Assembly: GCF_002874965.1 (NCBI RefSeq)
Contig: NZ_CP025624.1
Location: 2,790,001 to 2,854,000, forward strand
From: Pseudomonas sp. NC02
GTDB taxonomy: Bacteria > Pseudomonadota > Gammaproteobacteria > Pseudomonadales > Pseudomonadaceae
Direction: 5' to 3'
Length of the DNA: 64,000 nt
Of the stretch, positions 36,865 through 45,815 are shown in pieces (positions within the stretch are counted from its first letter, which is position 1; every line of letters starts with the position of its first letter). Position numbers and translations under genes: made by a program. The notes beneath the pieces were generated by a model. The model saw only the letters and a list, made by a program, of their open reading frames with translations. It was not told where the DNA came from and made no database searches.

Positions 36865-36989
36865 AAGATTTGTTCAGAATTGCCCGAAAGACAGCAGCAC
36901 CGCCGCTGCCTATCATGCCAACCGTTCGCCCGGCACTGGGGCTCTTAGACGGCGCATGGAATGCGCTGTGGCCGGGCGAACTCTCTCTT

Positions 36990-38348
36990 TCAAGCCAGCA
37001 GCGCGCGCTTGCATTCGTCAATCGAGCGCTGCTGGGTTTCACCGTACAACTTCAACTCGTCGATAGTCTGGCGACCCAGGGCCTTTTCAAACTCGGCCTG
37101 GTTGGAGTTGGCCGCGTAGTGACTCTGCGCCGCATCCCCCAGGTTCGACTGGAAAATCCCCGCCGCACTCACCGGCAGAAAATCTTCGTACACCAACGGC
37201 TCCACGTCCACGTGGCCGGCGGCGATCAGTTCGTCCAGGGTTTTAAACTTGTCCTGGGCGGCCAAGCCTTTCTCGGTTACGAAGTAGCGGAAGTACGCCA
37301 GCTCCTGCTCACGCATCTGCTGGTAATTATCGGGAAACGCCTGGAAGTGCTGCTCCATCAATTCGGTGTAGCGCCCGGCATTGGCCTCATTCGGAAACGC
37401 GCCCAATTCATCCCGTGCAGCATTCAGCAGTTGGTCGTACAGCGCGCGGCCCTTGGGGGTCAGCGCCACGCCGCGTTGTTCGATTTCGCCGAAGCGCGCG
37501 CTGTGGCTGCCTTTGGCATCGGTAAAGGCGATTGCCTCGTCGAGGGCCTTGAAGCTGGTCTGGCGCAGCAGTATCGGGCACTGGCGGCGGGGCGGGCCTT
37601 CGATCACCGCCTTGGGGGTGATGCCTTTGCCGGGCATTGCGGCCTGCACCTGGTCAATGTCCAGGGTGCGCGGTGTCAGGTGGTTGATGTGCGGGCCCTT
37701 GAAGGCGACCACGTCGGCGATCAGCCGGTGCTGGTCGCTCAGTTGCTGGTATTGCGCGGCCGTGACGGTGGCGGTGTGGTGCCAGCGGAAGGTTTCCAGG
37801 GCTTGCTGGATAAACTCTTCGGCATGGGCGGCATCGAGGCCGCCGTCGGCTTCGGCTTGTTGGATCAGCTCAAGGGCGCGTGGGGTGAAGATCGAACGCT
37901 TGGCCAGGGCTGACTGGGCGAAGGCCCGCAGTTCCGGGTTTTCGATCAGCTCCAGGCGCAGCAGCGAAGTGAACACCCGGAAGGGGCTGGTTTGCAGGGC
38001 GCTTTCATGCACGGCGCGAAAGGCGGTGGAGTGCACCGGTACCCCGGCCGGCGTGAGGTCGTAATAGCCCACCGGCTGCATGCCCATCACCGCAAACAGG
38101 CGGCTGATGGTGGCCAGTTCTTCAGCGGTGCCCAGGCGGATGGCGCCGTGGCGCTCCCTGTCCAGGCGCTGGATTTCCCCGGTGCGCTTCAGTTGTTGCG
38201 CCAGCGCGGTGTCGGTTTCCAGCACCCGGGCATTGGTCTCGGCCACCAGTTCCATCAGTGCGCCATACAGCGGCACTTCATCGCGGTACATGTCGGACAT
38301 GGCTTTGGAGAAGCCTTTGCGAATCTCGTCAGGGCTGACGGTGGACAT
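36990..38348 (-). CDS. hglS: 2-oxoadipate dioxygenase/decarboxylase (HglS, DUF1338/YdcJ)
   Basis: 452 residues from the ATG at 38348; the longer frame adds 12 residues that lack family likeness. VSPDEIRKGFSKAMSDMYRDEVPLYGALMELV is the typical DUF1338 start. His68 (RHGAIRLGT), His223 (GPHINHLTPRTLD) and Glu288/290 (FGEIEQRGVALT) sit about where Pseudomonas putida HglS has its iron ligands His70, His226 and Glu294. The enzyme converts 2-oxoadipate to D-2-hydroxyglutarate in the D-lysine/2-aminoadipate route. Other lysine genes are not visible nearby. Confidence 0.88.
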   Translation of the reverse strand: MSTVSPDEIRKGFSKAMSDMYRDEVPLYGALMELVAETNARVLETDTALAQQLKRTGEIQRLDRERHGAIRLGTAEELATISRLFAVMGMQPVGYYDLTPAGVPVHSTAFRAVHESALQTSPFRVFTSLLRLELIENPELRAFAQSALAKRSIFTPRALELIQQAEADGGLDAAHAEEFIQQALETFRWHHTATVTAAQYQQLSDQHRLIADVVAFKGPHINHLTPRTLDIDQVQAAMPGKGITPKAVIEGPPRRQCPILLRQTSFKALDEAIAFTDAKGSHSARFGEIEQRGVALTPKGRALYDQLLNAARDELGAFPNEANAGRYTELMEQHFQAFPDNYQQMREQELAYFRYFVTEKGLAAQDKFKTLDELIAAGHVDVEPLVYEDFLPVSAAGIFQSNLGDAAQSHYAANSNQAEFEKALGRQTIDELKLYGETQQRSIDECKRALLA

Positions 38349-38543
38349 AGAAAAATTCCTGGCGGCTATAGAGAGGAAAGGCACGGTTGCCTGATTTTGT
38401 TGGGCCTGCCGACGCCTTGCAAACGAAGATTCCTCTGGACTTCATTCTGCAAATGAATGAGCTGGATGACGTCAGCTTCACGTGCATCTCACCGTCGAAG
38501 GGCTCTACACTGGCCGTCACCTCTGAACGCGACGGAAGACTCG
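38349..38543. other. Divergent intergenic region
   Basis: About 195 bases holding the promoters of the HglS-like (minus) and glucosidase (plus) genes. GGAAGA at 38534-38539 is the ribosome site of the glucosidase. Nothing else seen. Confidence 0.4.
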
Positions 38544-41180
38544 ATGACGGCACAGCCTGCGACGAACATTCTGGAAACGATTGAAGGCCAGCGCCTGGCC
38601 AAGCCTGACGGCGAGCGCTGGCGTGACTGGGGCCCCTACCTGAGCGAGCGGCAATGGGGAACGGTGCGCGAAGACTACAGCGCCGACGGCGATGCCTGGC
38701 GCTACTTCCCCCACGAACATGCCCGCAGCCGCGCCTACCGCTGGGGCGAGGATGGCCTGGCGGGCTTCAGCGACAAGGCCCAGCGCTGGTGCCTGGGCCT
38801 GGCGCTGTGGAACGAGCGCGACGCGATCATCAAGGAGCGCCTGTTTGGCCTGAACAACGCCGAGGGCAACCACGGCGAAGACGTCAAGGAACTGTACTTT
38901 TTCGTCGATGGCGTGCCGAGCCATGCCTACATGCGCATGCTCTACAAATACCCTCACGCGGCCTTTCCCTACGATGACCTGATCACCGAGAACGCCCGCC
39001 GTGGCCTTGGAGATGCCGAATACGAGATCCTCGATACCGGGGTTTTCGAAGACAACCGCTATTGCGATGTCACCGTCGAATACGCCAAGCACCAGCCCGA
39101 TGATGTGTTCATGCGCATTACCGTGCACAACCGTTCGGACCAACCCACACGCCTGCAGGTGTTGCCGCACCTGTGGGCGCGCAACGACTGGAGTTGGACC
39201 CACGATGCCCCCAAGCCTGAATTGCGCCTGGAGGGCGAACAGGTGGTGGCGCGGCACCATGAATTGTTTGATCGCCACCTGAGTGCCTGGGGCCAGGACG
39301 GTGTGGAATGGTTGTTCTGCGAGAACGAAACCAACTTCCCCAAGCTGGACGGGCAACCTGGGCCGGGGCCGTTCAAGGACGGGATCAACGACTATGTGAC
39401 CACTGGTTCGGAAGCAGCGATTCGCCGGGACTCGGGGACCAAGGTGGCCGCGCGTTTCATCCTCGAACTGGCGGGCCAGGAAAGCAAAACCCTGTACCTG
39501 CGCTTCGCCCCGGTGGAGGCGCCGTGGATCAATGCGCGCAAGCTATTCGAAGAGCGCCGCCAGGAGACCGATGACTTTTACGCGGCGCTGCAACAGGGCA
39601 TCGCCGATGAAGACGCACGCAACGTGCAGCGCCAGGCCCTGGCCGGGTTGCTGTGGTCCAAGCAGCTGTACTACTTCGACGTGAATCAATGGCTCGACGG
39701 CGACCCGGCCCAGCCCGCGCCGCCGCCCGAGCGTTTGCATATCCGCAATACCCATTGGCGGCACTTGTCGAATTTCGACATTCTCTCGATGCCCGACACT
39801 TGGGAATATCCGTGGTATGCCTCCTGGGACCAGGGGTTCCAGGCGGTGGCCGTTGCCCTGATCGACCCCGGTTATGCCAAGCAGCAACTGTTGCTGTTGG
39901 TGAAAGACCGCTTCATGCACCCCAACGGTCAGTTGCCGGCCTACGAGTGGCGTTTCGACGACGCCAACCCGCCGGTGCATGCCTGGGCCAGTTGGCGGGT
40001 GTATCAGCAGGACAAGGCGCTGAATGGCGTGGGCGACATGGATTTCCTCGAGCGGATCTTCCACAAGCTGCTGCTGAATTTTTCCTGGTGGGTCAACCGC
40101 AAGGACGCCGAGGGCCGCAACCTGTTCCAGGGTGGGTTTCTCGGGCTGGACAACATTGCGCTGTTTGATCGCTCGGCTGATTTGCCGCCGGGTTATCAGC
40201 TGGATCAAGCCGATGGCACGGCGTGGGTGGCGGCGTATGCGCTGGACCTGATGCGCATCGGCCTGGAGCTGGCCAAGCGTAACGTGGTGTATGTGGATAT
40301 TGCGGTGAAATTCTTCGAGCACTTCCTGTACATCGCCGGGGCGATCAACCGCGTCGACAATGGCGCCGAAGGCTTGTGGGATGAGCAGGACCAGTTTTTC
40401 TATGACGTGCTGCATCGGCCTGGCGGTGAAAGCGAACCGGTGCGCCTGCGCTCCATCGTCGGCCTGATGCCGCTGTTTGCGGTGCTGGTGCTGGAGCAGC
40501 GCGAGCACGAAGGGCTGGAGGGGTTGCGCGAGCGATTGCTGGGTTTTATGAAACACCGGCCGGACCTGGCCAAGCTGGTGTCGCGCTGGAACGAGCCGGG
40601 ACAGGGTAATCGCCTGCTGCTGGCGCTGTTGCGGGGTGAGCGGACCAAGGATTTGCTGCGGCGGATGCTGGATGAGTCGGAGTTTCTCTCCACCTTTGGG
40701 GTGCGGTCGCTGTCGAAAGCGTTCGCCGAGGAACCGCTGGCGCTGAAGATGAATGGCAATACCCTGTGTGCCCGCTATGAACCGGCGGAGTCGGATTCGC
40801 GGCTGTACGGCGGTAACTCCAACTGGCGCGGGCCGTTGTGGATGCCGGTCAACTACATGTTGATCGAGTCGCTGCGGGAGTTTCATCGGTACTACGCGGA
40901 TAATTTCTCGGTGGAGTATCCGGCGGGGAGTGGGTATCTGGCGTCGCTGGAGGAGGTTGCCGATGGGCTCAGTCAGAGGTTGACGCGATTGTTTCTGAGG
41001 GATGAGAACGGTTCGAGGCCGTCGATGGTCGGGTATGCGCAGTTGGAGGCGGATCCGGCCAGTCGCGATCTGGTGTTGTTTCATGAGTACTTTCATGGCG
41101 AGACGGGGCGGGGGTTGGGGGCTTCGCATCAGACGGGGTGGAGTGCGTTGGTGGCGCTGTTGTTGCAGCCAAAAACCTGA
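38544..41180 (+). CDS. Large glucosidase, MGH1/GH63-like
   Basis: 878 residues from the ATG at 38544 with GGAAGA upstream. No signal peptide, so cytoplasmic. The N-terminal half is beta-rich; the C-terminal (alpha/alpha)6-type part contains WEYPWYASWDQGFQAVAVALIDPGYAKQQLLLLVKDRFMHPNGQLPAYEW and YGGNSNWRGPLWMPVNYMLIESLREFH, both typical of GH63/MGH1 mannosyl-oligosaccharide-glucosidase-like proteins. These act on alpha-glucosides such as glucosylglycerate or trehalose-related compounds, but the bacterial substrate is mostly undefined. Followed by a REPIN. Confidence 0.85.
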   Translation: MTAQPATNILETIEGQRLAKPDGERWRDWGPYLSERQWGTVREDYSADGDAWRYFPHEHARSRAYRWGEDGLAGFSDKAQRWCLGLALWNERDAIIKERLFGLNNAEGNHGEDVKELYFFVDGVPSHAYMRMLYKYPHAAFPYDDLITENARRGLGDAEYEILDTGVFEDNRYCDVTVEYAKHQPDDVFMRITVHNRSDQPTRLQVLPHLWARNDWSWTHDAPKPELRLEGEQVVARHHELFDRHLSAWGQDGVEWLFCENETNFPKLDGQPGPGPFKDGINDYVTTGSEAAIRRDSGTKVAARFILELAGQESKTLYLRFAPVEAPWINARKLFEERRQETDDFYAALQQGIADEDARNVQRQALAGLLWSKQLYYFDVNQWLDGDPAQPAPPPERLHIRNTHWRHLSNFDILSMPDTWEYPWYASWDQGFQAVAVALIDPGYAKQQLLLLVKDRFMHPNGQLPAYEWRFDDANPPVHAWASWRVYQQDKALNGVGDMDFLERIFHKLLLNFSWWVNRKDAEGRNLFQGGFLGLDNIALFDRSADLPPGYQLDQADGTAWVAAYALDLMRIGLELAKRNVVYVDIAVKFFEHFLYIAGAINRVDNGAEGLWDEQDQFFYDVLHRPGGESEPVRLRSIVGLMPLFAVLVLEQREHEGLEGLRERLLGFMKHRPDLAKLVSRWNEPGQGNRLLLALLRGERTKDLLRRMLDESEFLSTFGVRSLSKAFAEEPLALKMNGNTLCARYEPAESDSRLYGGNSNWRGPLWMPVNYMLIESLREFHRYYADNFSVEYPAGSGYLASLEEVADGLSQRLTRLFLRDENGSRPSMVGYAQLEADPASRDLVLFHEYFHGETGRGLGASHQTGWSALVALLLQPKT

Positions 41181-41198
41181 AAACAGCACAATCAAAAT

Positions 41199-41287
41199 GT
41201 GGGAGCGGGCTTGCTCGCGAAAGCGGTGGGTCAGCCAACAAATCCTGCGCTGATACACCGCTTTCGCGAGCAAGCCCGCTCCCACAC
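41199..41287. repeat. REPIN, GTGGGAGCGGGCTTGCTCGC class
   Basis: TGTGGGAGCGGGCTTGCTCG and its complement, each followed inward by CGAAAGCGGTG-type sequence. It sits between the convergent glucosidase and SCP2 genes. Near-identical to the elements at 21533 and 50604. Confidence 0.9.
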
Positions 41288-41310
41288 GGGTCTTGCCAGG
41301 GTTGCCCTGA

Positions 41311-41625
41311 TCAGGCCGGGAACAGCTCGCTCAATTTCATGGCCAGCATCATGTCGCCTTCAGTGCGCAGTTTGCCGCCCATGAATGCCTGCATGCCGTC
41401 GGTTTCGCCGCTGACGATGCCTTTCATGGTGTCGCCGTCCATCACCAGGGTGACTTGGGCGTCCGGGTTTTCACCTTCCAGCAGTTCGCAGGTGTTGTTT
41501 TTCACGACCAGCGAGAAGTTCTGGGTGTCGTCGATACGGAAACCGAACACCAGGTCCAGGCCGTCGGCAGCGGCTGGGTTGAATTTGGCTTTCATTGCTT
41601 CTACGGCTTTAGCTACGTCAGTCAT
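41311..41625 (-). CDS. SCP2 sterol-binding domain protein
   Basis: 104 residues, a stand-alone SCP2 domain: FGFRIDDTQNFSLVVKNNTCELLEGENPDAQVTLVMDGDTMKGIVSGETDGMQAFMGGKLRTEGDMMLAMKL. It probably binds a lipid or acyl-CoA in the cytoplasm. The histidine phosphatase gene follows it in the reverse orientation order on the same strand (it starts 767 bases upstream), with a small hairpin between. Confidence 0.9.
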   Translation of the reverse strand: MTDVAKAVEAMKAKFNPAAADGLDLVFGFRIDDTQNFSLVVKNNTCELLEGENPDAQVTLVMDGDTMKGIVSGETDGMQAFMGGKLRTEGDMMLAMKLSELFPA

Positions 41626-41652
41626 GGTTTCGATCCTTTTATGGTGAGTCCA

Positions 41653-41668
41653 GTGACCTTGGGGTCAC
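41653..41668. terminator. Small hairpin between SCP2 and histidine phosphatase genes
   Basis: GTGACC/GGTCAC with a TTGG loop, 14 bases beyond the phosphatase stop. No T-run; weak terminator or processing stem. Confidence 0.35.
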
Positions 41669-41681
41669 GGTTGGCCGCAAT

Positions 41682-42392
41682 TCATCGGAAAGTGATGAGC
41701 TGCGGCGCCTTCAACAGTTGCAAGTGGGTATGGCTGTTGAAGGAAGCCAGTGCCACCTCGCGACCACGGAATTTCAGCTGGTTGAGCGAGGTGTTAACAA
41801 TTTGCCAGTTCAGTTCAAAGGCCTGTGCAGCAGGCATTCGGGTAATCAGGTGGAGCAGGGCCGTGATGGTGCCGCCGGAGGTGAACACGGCGATCTTGTC
41901 ACGGTTGTCGGCGGCTTCGAGGAGGCGTTGCAGGCCACCCTGGACACGTTCGACAAATCCCAGCCAGCTTTCCAGGCCCGGCGGGTCGTAGGTGCCGGCC
42001 AGCCAGCGTTCGATGATCAGGGAAAAGATGCGCTGGAATTCGCCACGGTTTTGCGCGGCGTTGCGCAGGATATGCAGGGCTTCGGGTTCGCTGTGCAGCA
42101 GGTCCGGGAGCAGGGCGCGGATGATCGCCTCGGCGTCGAACTCGTTGAACGCGCTGTCGATTTCCAGCGTGGGTACCGGCAGGCCGAGGGCGCTGTATTG
42201 TTCGAAGGCGGCGGTAGCAGTGTGCTGCTGGCGGCGCAGGTCGCCCGACACGCAGCGGTCGAAGCTCAGGCCCAGTTCCGCCAGGTGGCGGCCCAGCACT
42301 TGCGCCTGTTGCACACCGATGGGCGACAGCACGTCGTAGTCGTCTGCACCGAAGGAGGCCTGGCCATGTCGAATCAGGTAGATGCTGCCCAC
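41682..42392 (-). CDS. Histidine phosphatase family protein
   Basis: 236 residues. LIRHGQASFG (about 6-15) carries the catalytic His9, and SGDLRRQQHTA the conserved Arg. EFDAE supplies the acid and TSGGTITALL replaces the usual SHG second-His motif (only Ser-Gly-Gly here), so the second catalytic His is not obvious. It is a phosphoglycerate-mutase-like phosphatase of unknown substrate, cytoplasmic. Confidence 0.85.
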   Translation of the reverse strand: MGSIYLIRHGQASFGADDYDVLSPIGVQQAQVLGRHLAELGLSFDRCVSGDLRRQQHTATAAFEQYSALGLPVPTLEIDSAFNEFDAEAIIRALLPDLLHSEPEALHILRNAAQNRGEFQRIFSLIIERWLAGTYDPPGLESWLGFVERVQGGLQRLLEAADNRDKIAVFTSGGTITALLHLITRMPAAQAFELNWQIVNTSLNQLKFRGREVALASFNSHTHLQLLKAPQLITFR

Positions 42393-42585
42393 GTCCGTTT
42401 TCCCGGTACGTTGAAAGTCTGGCGAGGTTATGAGGATGCCGGGAAGCTGTCAATGAAAAAACATACGCTTGTTTTAAAAGGTCGTTAGAGGCCCGCTGCT
42501 GGCGGTTTGATCACTGGCCCCATGGCGGTGGCGTCGGTATGCTTGGGCAATCCGCGCCTGGCGCACTGCACTTGTAAGGAGTCAC
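42393..42585. other. Divergent intergenic region
   Basis: 193 bases between the divergent phosphatase and sohB genes. GTAAGGAG at about 42575 is the sohB ribosome site. No gene. Confidence 0.4.
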
Positions 42586-43611
42586 ATGGATTTTCTGGCC
42601 GAGTACGCTACTTTCCTGGCTAAAACCGTCACCCTGGTCGTCGCCATCCTGGTGGTGCTGATCAGTTTCGCCGCACTGCGCAGCAAAGGCCGCCGCAAAG
42701 CTGCCGGCCAGTTGCAGGTCAGCAAGCTCAATGACTTCTACAAGGGTTTGCGTGAGCGCCTGGAGCAGACCCTGCTCGACAAGGACCAGCTCAAGGCCCT
42801 GCGCAAGTCTGAAGGCAAGGCCGAAAAGAAGAAGGGCAAGAAGAAGCCAGAAGCCAAGCCACGGGTGTTCGTGCTGGATTTCGACGGCGACATCAAGGCC
42901 TCGGCCACTGAAAGCCTGCGCCATGAAATCACGGCACTGCTGAGCCTGGCCACACCCAAGGACGAAGTGGTGCTGCGCCTTGAAAGCGGCGGCGGCATGG
43001 TTCATAGCTACGGCCTGGCGTCGTCGCAACTGGCGCGTATCCGCGAGGCGGGCGTGCCGTTGACCGTGTGCATCGACAAGGTCGCGGCCAGCGGCGGCTA
43101 CATGATGGCGTGCATCGGCGAGAAGATCATCAGCGCACCGTTTGCCATCCTTGGCTCGATTGGCGTGGTGGCGCAGTTGCCCAACGTCAACCGCCTGCTG
43201 AAGAAGCACGACATCGACTTCGAAGTGCTGACCGCCGGTGAATACAAACGCACCCTGACCGTGTTTGGCGAAAACACCGAGAAGGGCCGCGAGAAGTTCC
43301 AGGAAGACCTGGACATCACCCATCAACTGTTCAAGAACTTCGTGTCGCGCTACCGCCCGCAGCTGGCGATTGATGACGTGGCCACCGGCGAAGTCTGGCT
43401 GGGTGTCGCGGCGCTGGACAAGCAACTGGTGGACCAACTGCAAACCAGCGACGAATACCTGGCGACCAAGGCCAAGACCGCCGAGGTGTTCCACCTGCAC
43501 TATGCCGAGCGTAAAAGCCTGCAGGAGCGGGTGGGCCTGGCGGCCAGCGGTTCGGTCGACCGGGTGCTGCTGACTTGGTGGAGTCGCCTGACCCAGCAGC
43601 GTTTCTGGTAA
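42586..43611 (+). CDS. sohB: Protease SohB (S49 family)
   Basis: 341 residues. An N-terminal membrane segment (about 14-31) is followed by a highly basic linker (KAEKKKGKKKPEAKP). The S49 domain has catalytic Ser169 (VAASGGYMMA) and Lys221 (GEYKRTLT). SohB is an inner-membrane peptidase with its active site facing the periplasm, related to SppA. The gene stands alone. Confidence 0.93.
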   Translation: MDFLAEYATFLAKTVTLVVAILVVLISFAALRSKGRRKAAGQLQVSKLNDFYKGLRERLEQTLLDKDQLKALRKSEGKAEKKKGKKKPEAKPRVFVLDFDGDIKASATESLRHEITALLSLATPKDEVVLRLESGGGMVHSYGLASSQLARIREAGVPLTVCIDKVAASGGYMMACIGEKIISAPFAILGSIGVVAQLPNVNRLLKKHDIDFEVLTAGEYKRTLTVFGENTEKGREKFQEDLDITHQLFKNFVSRYRPQLAIDDVATGEVWLGVAALDKQLVDQLQTSDEYLATKAKTAEVFHLHYAERKSLQERVGLAASGSVDRVLLTWWSRLTQQRFW

Positions 43612-43636
43612 CCATTCACTGACTGTCGAAGATCAA

Positions 43637-43683
43637 AATGTGGGGGCGGCGGTGCGACGATTCGACTTGCTCGCTCCCACATT
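43637..43683. repeat. Degenerate REP-like element
   Basis: AATGTGGG at the left and CCCACATT at the right, with CTTGCTCGCTCCCAC preserved in the right half only. It looks like an eroded or shortened REPIN between the convergent sohB and MFS genes. Confidence 0.6.
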
Positions 43684-43700
43684 GGGTCGTGGTGGTCGCA

Positions 43701-45230
43701 TTATCGAGTCAGTAAAGAGGCCTGCGGCACCGCCGGTATGGGATGCCGCATCAACGAGCCCACCACCAGCGCCCCCAGCAAACCCAACAACCCCGCCACC
43801 CACAGCACCACGCTGAACCCGCCGACGAACGCCTGCCGCGCCAGTGGCTGCACCATCCCTCGTGCCGTTTCAGGCAGCAACGCCATGGCCGCGGGCATAT
43901 CGCCAGCCACTACCCGTGAAGCAATCCCTGCCGCCTGTTCCTGCCACTGGGAGCCGATGCTCGTGTGCAGCAACTGTTCGCTATGGCTGCTCAACAACGC
44001 CCCATACACCCCGATCGCCAACATGATCGCGCTGAAGCGCATGGTGGTGCTCATGCCCGACGCCATCCCCGCGCGGTCCCGTGGCACGCAAGCCATGATG
44101 TTTTTCTGCGTATCGCCATTGAGCAATCCCGCGCCGGCCCCCGTGACGGCAATCGCCAGGGCGAACGGCAGATAGCCGCCGATATTGACCGCCCAGGCAC
44201 TCAGCAGGTTGCCGCACCCCACCAACGCCAGCCCCGTCGCCATCATCGTTGCCGGGGCAAAACGGCTAGCCAGTCGGGCGCCTATCCGCGGACAAATCAA
44301 CATGGTCAAGGCAAACGGCAACATGCCCAGCCCGGAGGCAATCGCGGAGAAGCCCAGGCCGTTTTGCAGGTAGAACGGCAGCAGCGTCATCATCACCTGG
44401 GCACAGCCGGCGTAGGCGAACATCCCCAGCAGTGCGCCGATAAAGCGCGGGTGCCTGAACAGTTGCAGGTCGACCATGGGCCGCTGTTGCAGGCGTTCGG
44501 CGAGTACAAAAACACCCAGCAACGCAGCGCCTCCCAGCAGCCGCGCGTAAGTCAGCGGGTTGTCCCAGCCGATACGGTTGGCTTCGATCAAGCCCCAGAT
44601 CAGGCACAGCAGGCTGGCACTGAAACTCAGGCTGCCCCAAGGGTCGAGCCTTGCAGCCTGGGCATCGCGGGATTCCGGAATCGCGCGCAGCACCAGTCCC
44701 ATCAGCACCAGGCCGACCGGCAAATTCAGATAGAAAATCCAGCGCCAGCCCAGGTACTGGGTAATCAACCCGCCGAGGGTCGGTGCGGCGGTCATCGCCA
44801 CGCCCATGCACGCGCCCCAGAAGGCCCAGGCCTTGGCGCGCTCCACTTCGTCATGGAAGGTATGGCCGATGGAGGCCAGGGCGGAGGTCAGCAGCAGCGC
44901 TGCGCCGACACCTTTGACGGCGCGAGCGATATCCAGGAACAACGCATTCGGCGCCGCACCGCAGCCGAGGGAGGCGAGGATGAAAATACCCAGGCCCCAG
45001 ACCAGGGTCTTCTTGCGGCCAAAGCGGTCGGCAATGCTTCCGGCCGGCAATAACAGGGCGGCGAAGGCCAGCATATAAGCGCTGACCACCCATTCGATAT
45101 CGGCAAAATTCGCCCCCAGGTCCCGGGCGATGCTCGGCAGGGTCACGGCGACGATGTTGGTGTCGAGCACGATCAGCGAACAGACCCCGGAGGCGGTCAG
45201 CAATGTCAGGCGCGGGCTGACCTTGCTCAT
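43701..45230 (-). CDS. MFS transporter, 14-helix DHA2 family
   Basis: 509 residues. LDTNIVAVTLPSIARDLGANFADIEWVVSAYMLAFAALLLPAGSIADRFGRKK is the classical DHA2 helix 1-2 region with motif A, and TLGGLITQYLGWRWIFYLNLPVGL the antiporter motif. Its ATG overlaps the stop of the exported GlcG-like gene by four bases, so the two are translated together, presumably under the divergent LysR gene at 45816. Confidence 0.88.
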   Translation of the reverse strand: MSKVSPRLTLLTASGVCSLIVLDTNIVAVTLPSIARDLGANFADIEWVVSAYMLAFAALLLPAGSIADRFGRKKTLVWGLGIFILASLGCGAAPNALFLDIARAVKGVGAALLLTSALASIGHTFHDEVERAKAWAFWGACMGVAMTAAPTLGGLITQYLGWRWIFYLNLPVGLVLMGLVLRAIPESRDAQAARLDPWGSLSFSASLLCLIWGLIEANRIGWDNPLTYARLLGGAALLGVFVLAERLQQRPMVDLQLFRHPRFIGALLGMFAYAGCAQVMMTLLPFYLQNGLGFSAIASGLGMLPFALTMLICPRIGARLASRFAPATMMATGLALVGCGNLLSAWAVNIGGYLPFALAIAVTGAGAGLLNGDTQKNIMACVPRDRAGMASGMSTTMRFSAIMLAIGVYGALLSSHSEQLLHTSIGSQWQEQAAGIASRVVAGDMPAAMALLPETARGMVQPLARQAFVGGFSVVLWVAGLLGLLGALVVGSLMRHPIPAVPQASLLTR

Positions 45231-45712
45231 GGCTGCACCGAAGCCACCGCCGCGAGGGCGATCTCGTCATCGTGGGCCGGAGTATCTGCGCTGATGCCGA
45301 TGGCGCCCACTACCTGGCCTTCAAGGATGATTGGCTGGGCGCCCTTCATCATCAACAGGCCGGCGGTGATGGCTGCCGGGCGGCCATTGTTGATAGCGTT
45401 TTCCAGGTCCCCGGACGGCCGCTTGAAGAGCGCGGAAGTGCGCGCCTTGCCTTGGGCCAACTCGATACCGGCCACCACGGGAGCGCGATCCATGCGCAGC
45501 GTCAGGATCGGCCAGCCACCGTCATCGACGATGGCCACGGCGCAGGGCCAGCCCTTGTCGGCGGCGACCTTGCGCGCGTGTGCGGCGATCTGCTGGGCCG
45601 TTGCCAGGCTCAGGATTGCCTTGTGGGCAATGCTTGCGGGGGCTTCTGCGGCCAGCGCTGCGGGCACGGTGCAAAGACCGACAAGCACCAGGACCAATGA
45701 TTTGACGAACAT
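45227..45712 (-). CDS. GlcG/HbpS family protein, exported
   Basis: 161 residues with a signal peptide (about 1-21, ALA-AE). The mature part is a GlcG/HbpS-like domain: ILSLATAQQIAAHARKVAADKGWPCAVAIVDDGGWPILTLRMDRAPVVAGIELAQGKARTSALFKRPSG, then VVGAIGISADTPAHDDEIA. Related Streptomyces HbpS binds heme; others are of unknown role near glycolate or diol genes. It is probably periplasmic. First gene of a two-gene unit with the MFS pump. Confidence 0.88.
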   Translation of the reverse strand: MFVKSLVLVLVGLCTVPAALAAEAPASIAHKAILSLATAQQIAAHARKVAADKGWPCAVAIVDDGGWPILTLRMDRAPVVAGIELAQGKARTSALFKRPSGDLENAINNGRPAAITAGLLMMKGAQPIILEGQVVGAIGISADTPAHDDEIALAAVASVQP

Positions 45713-45815
45713 GGGAAAGCCTCTCTACTGTGAACGTACCGCGAGCTTATCCCCGGCAGGTGGCGCCCTTGTTAGGCGCCATACAGAACTTCATTACCTT
45801 TGAGCTAATCCTGTG

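Noticed and set aside
36990..41180. Idea that transketolase, HglS and glucosidase genes form one pathway operon
   Set aside because: Orientations alternate and each has its own promoter region; their chemistry does not connect directly.
39543..41285. 580-codon minus-strand frame opposite the glucosidase
   Set aside because: Same antisense effect; its N-terminus even translates a REPIN, so it is not a gene.
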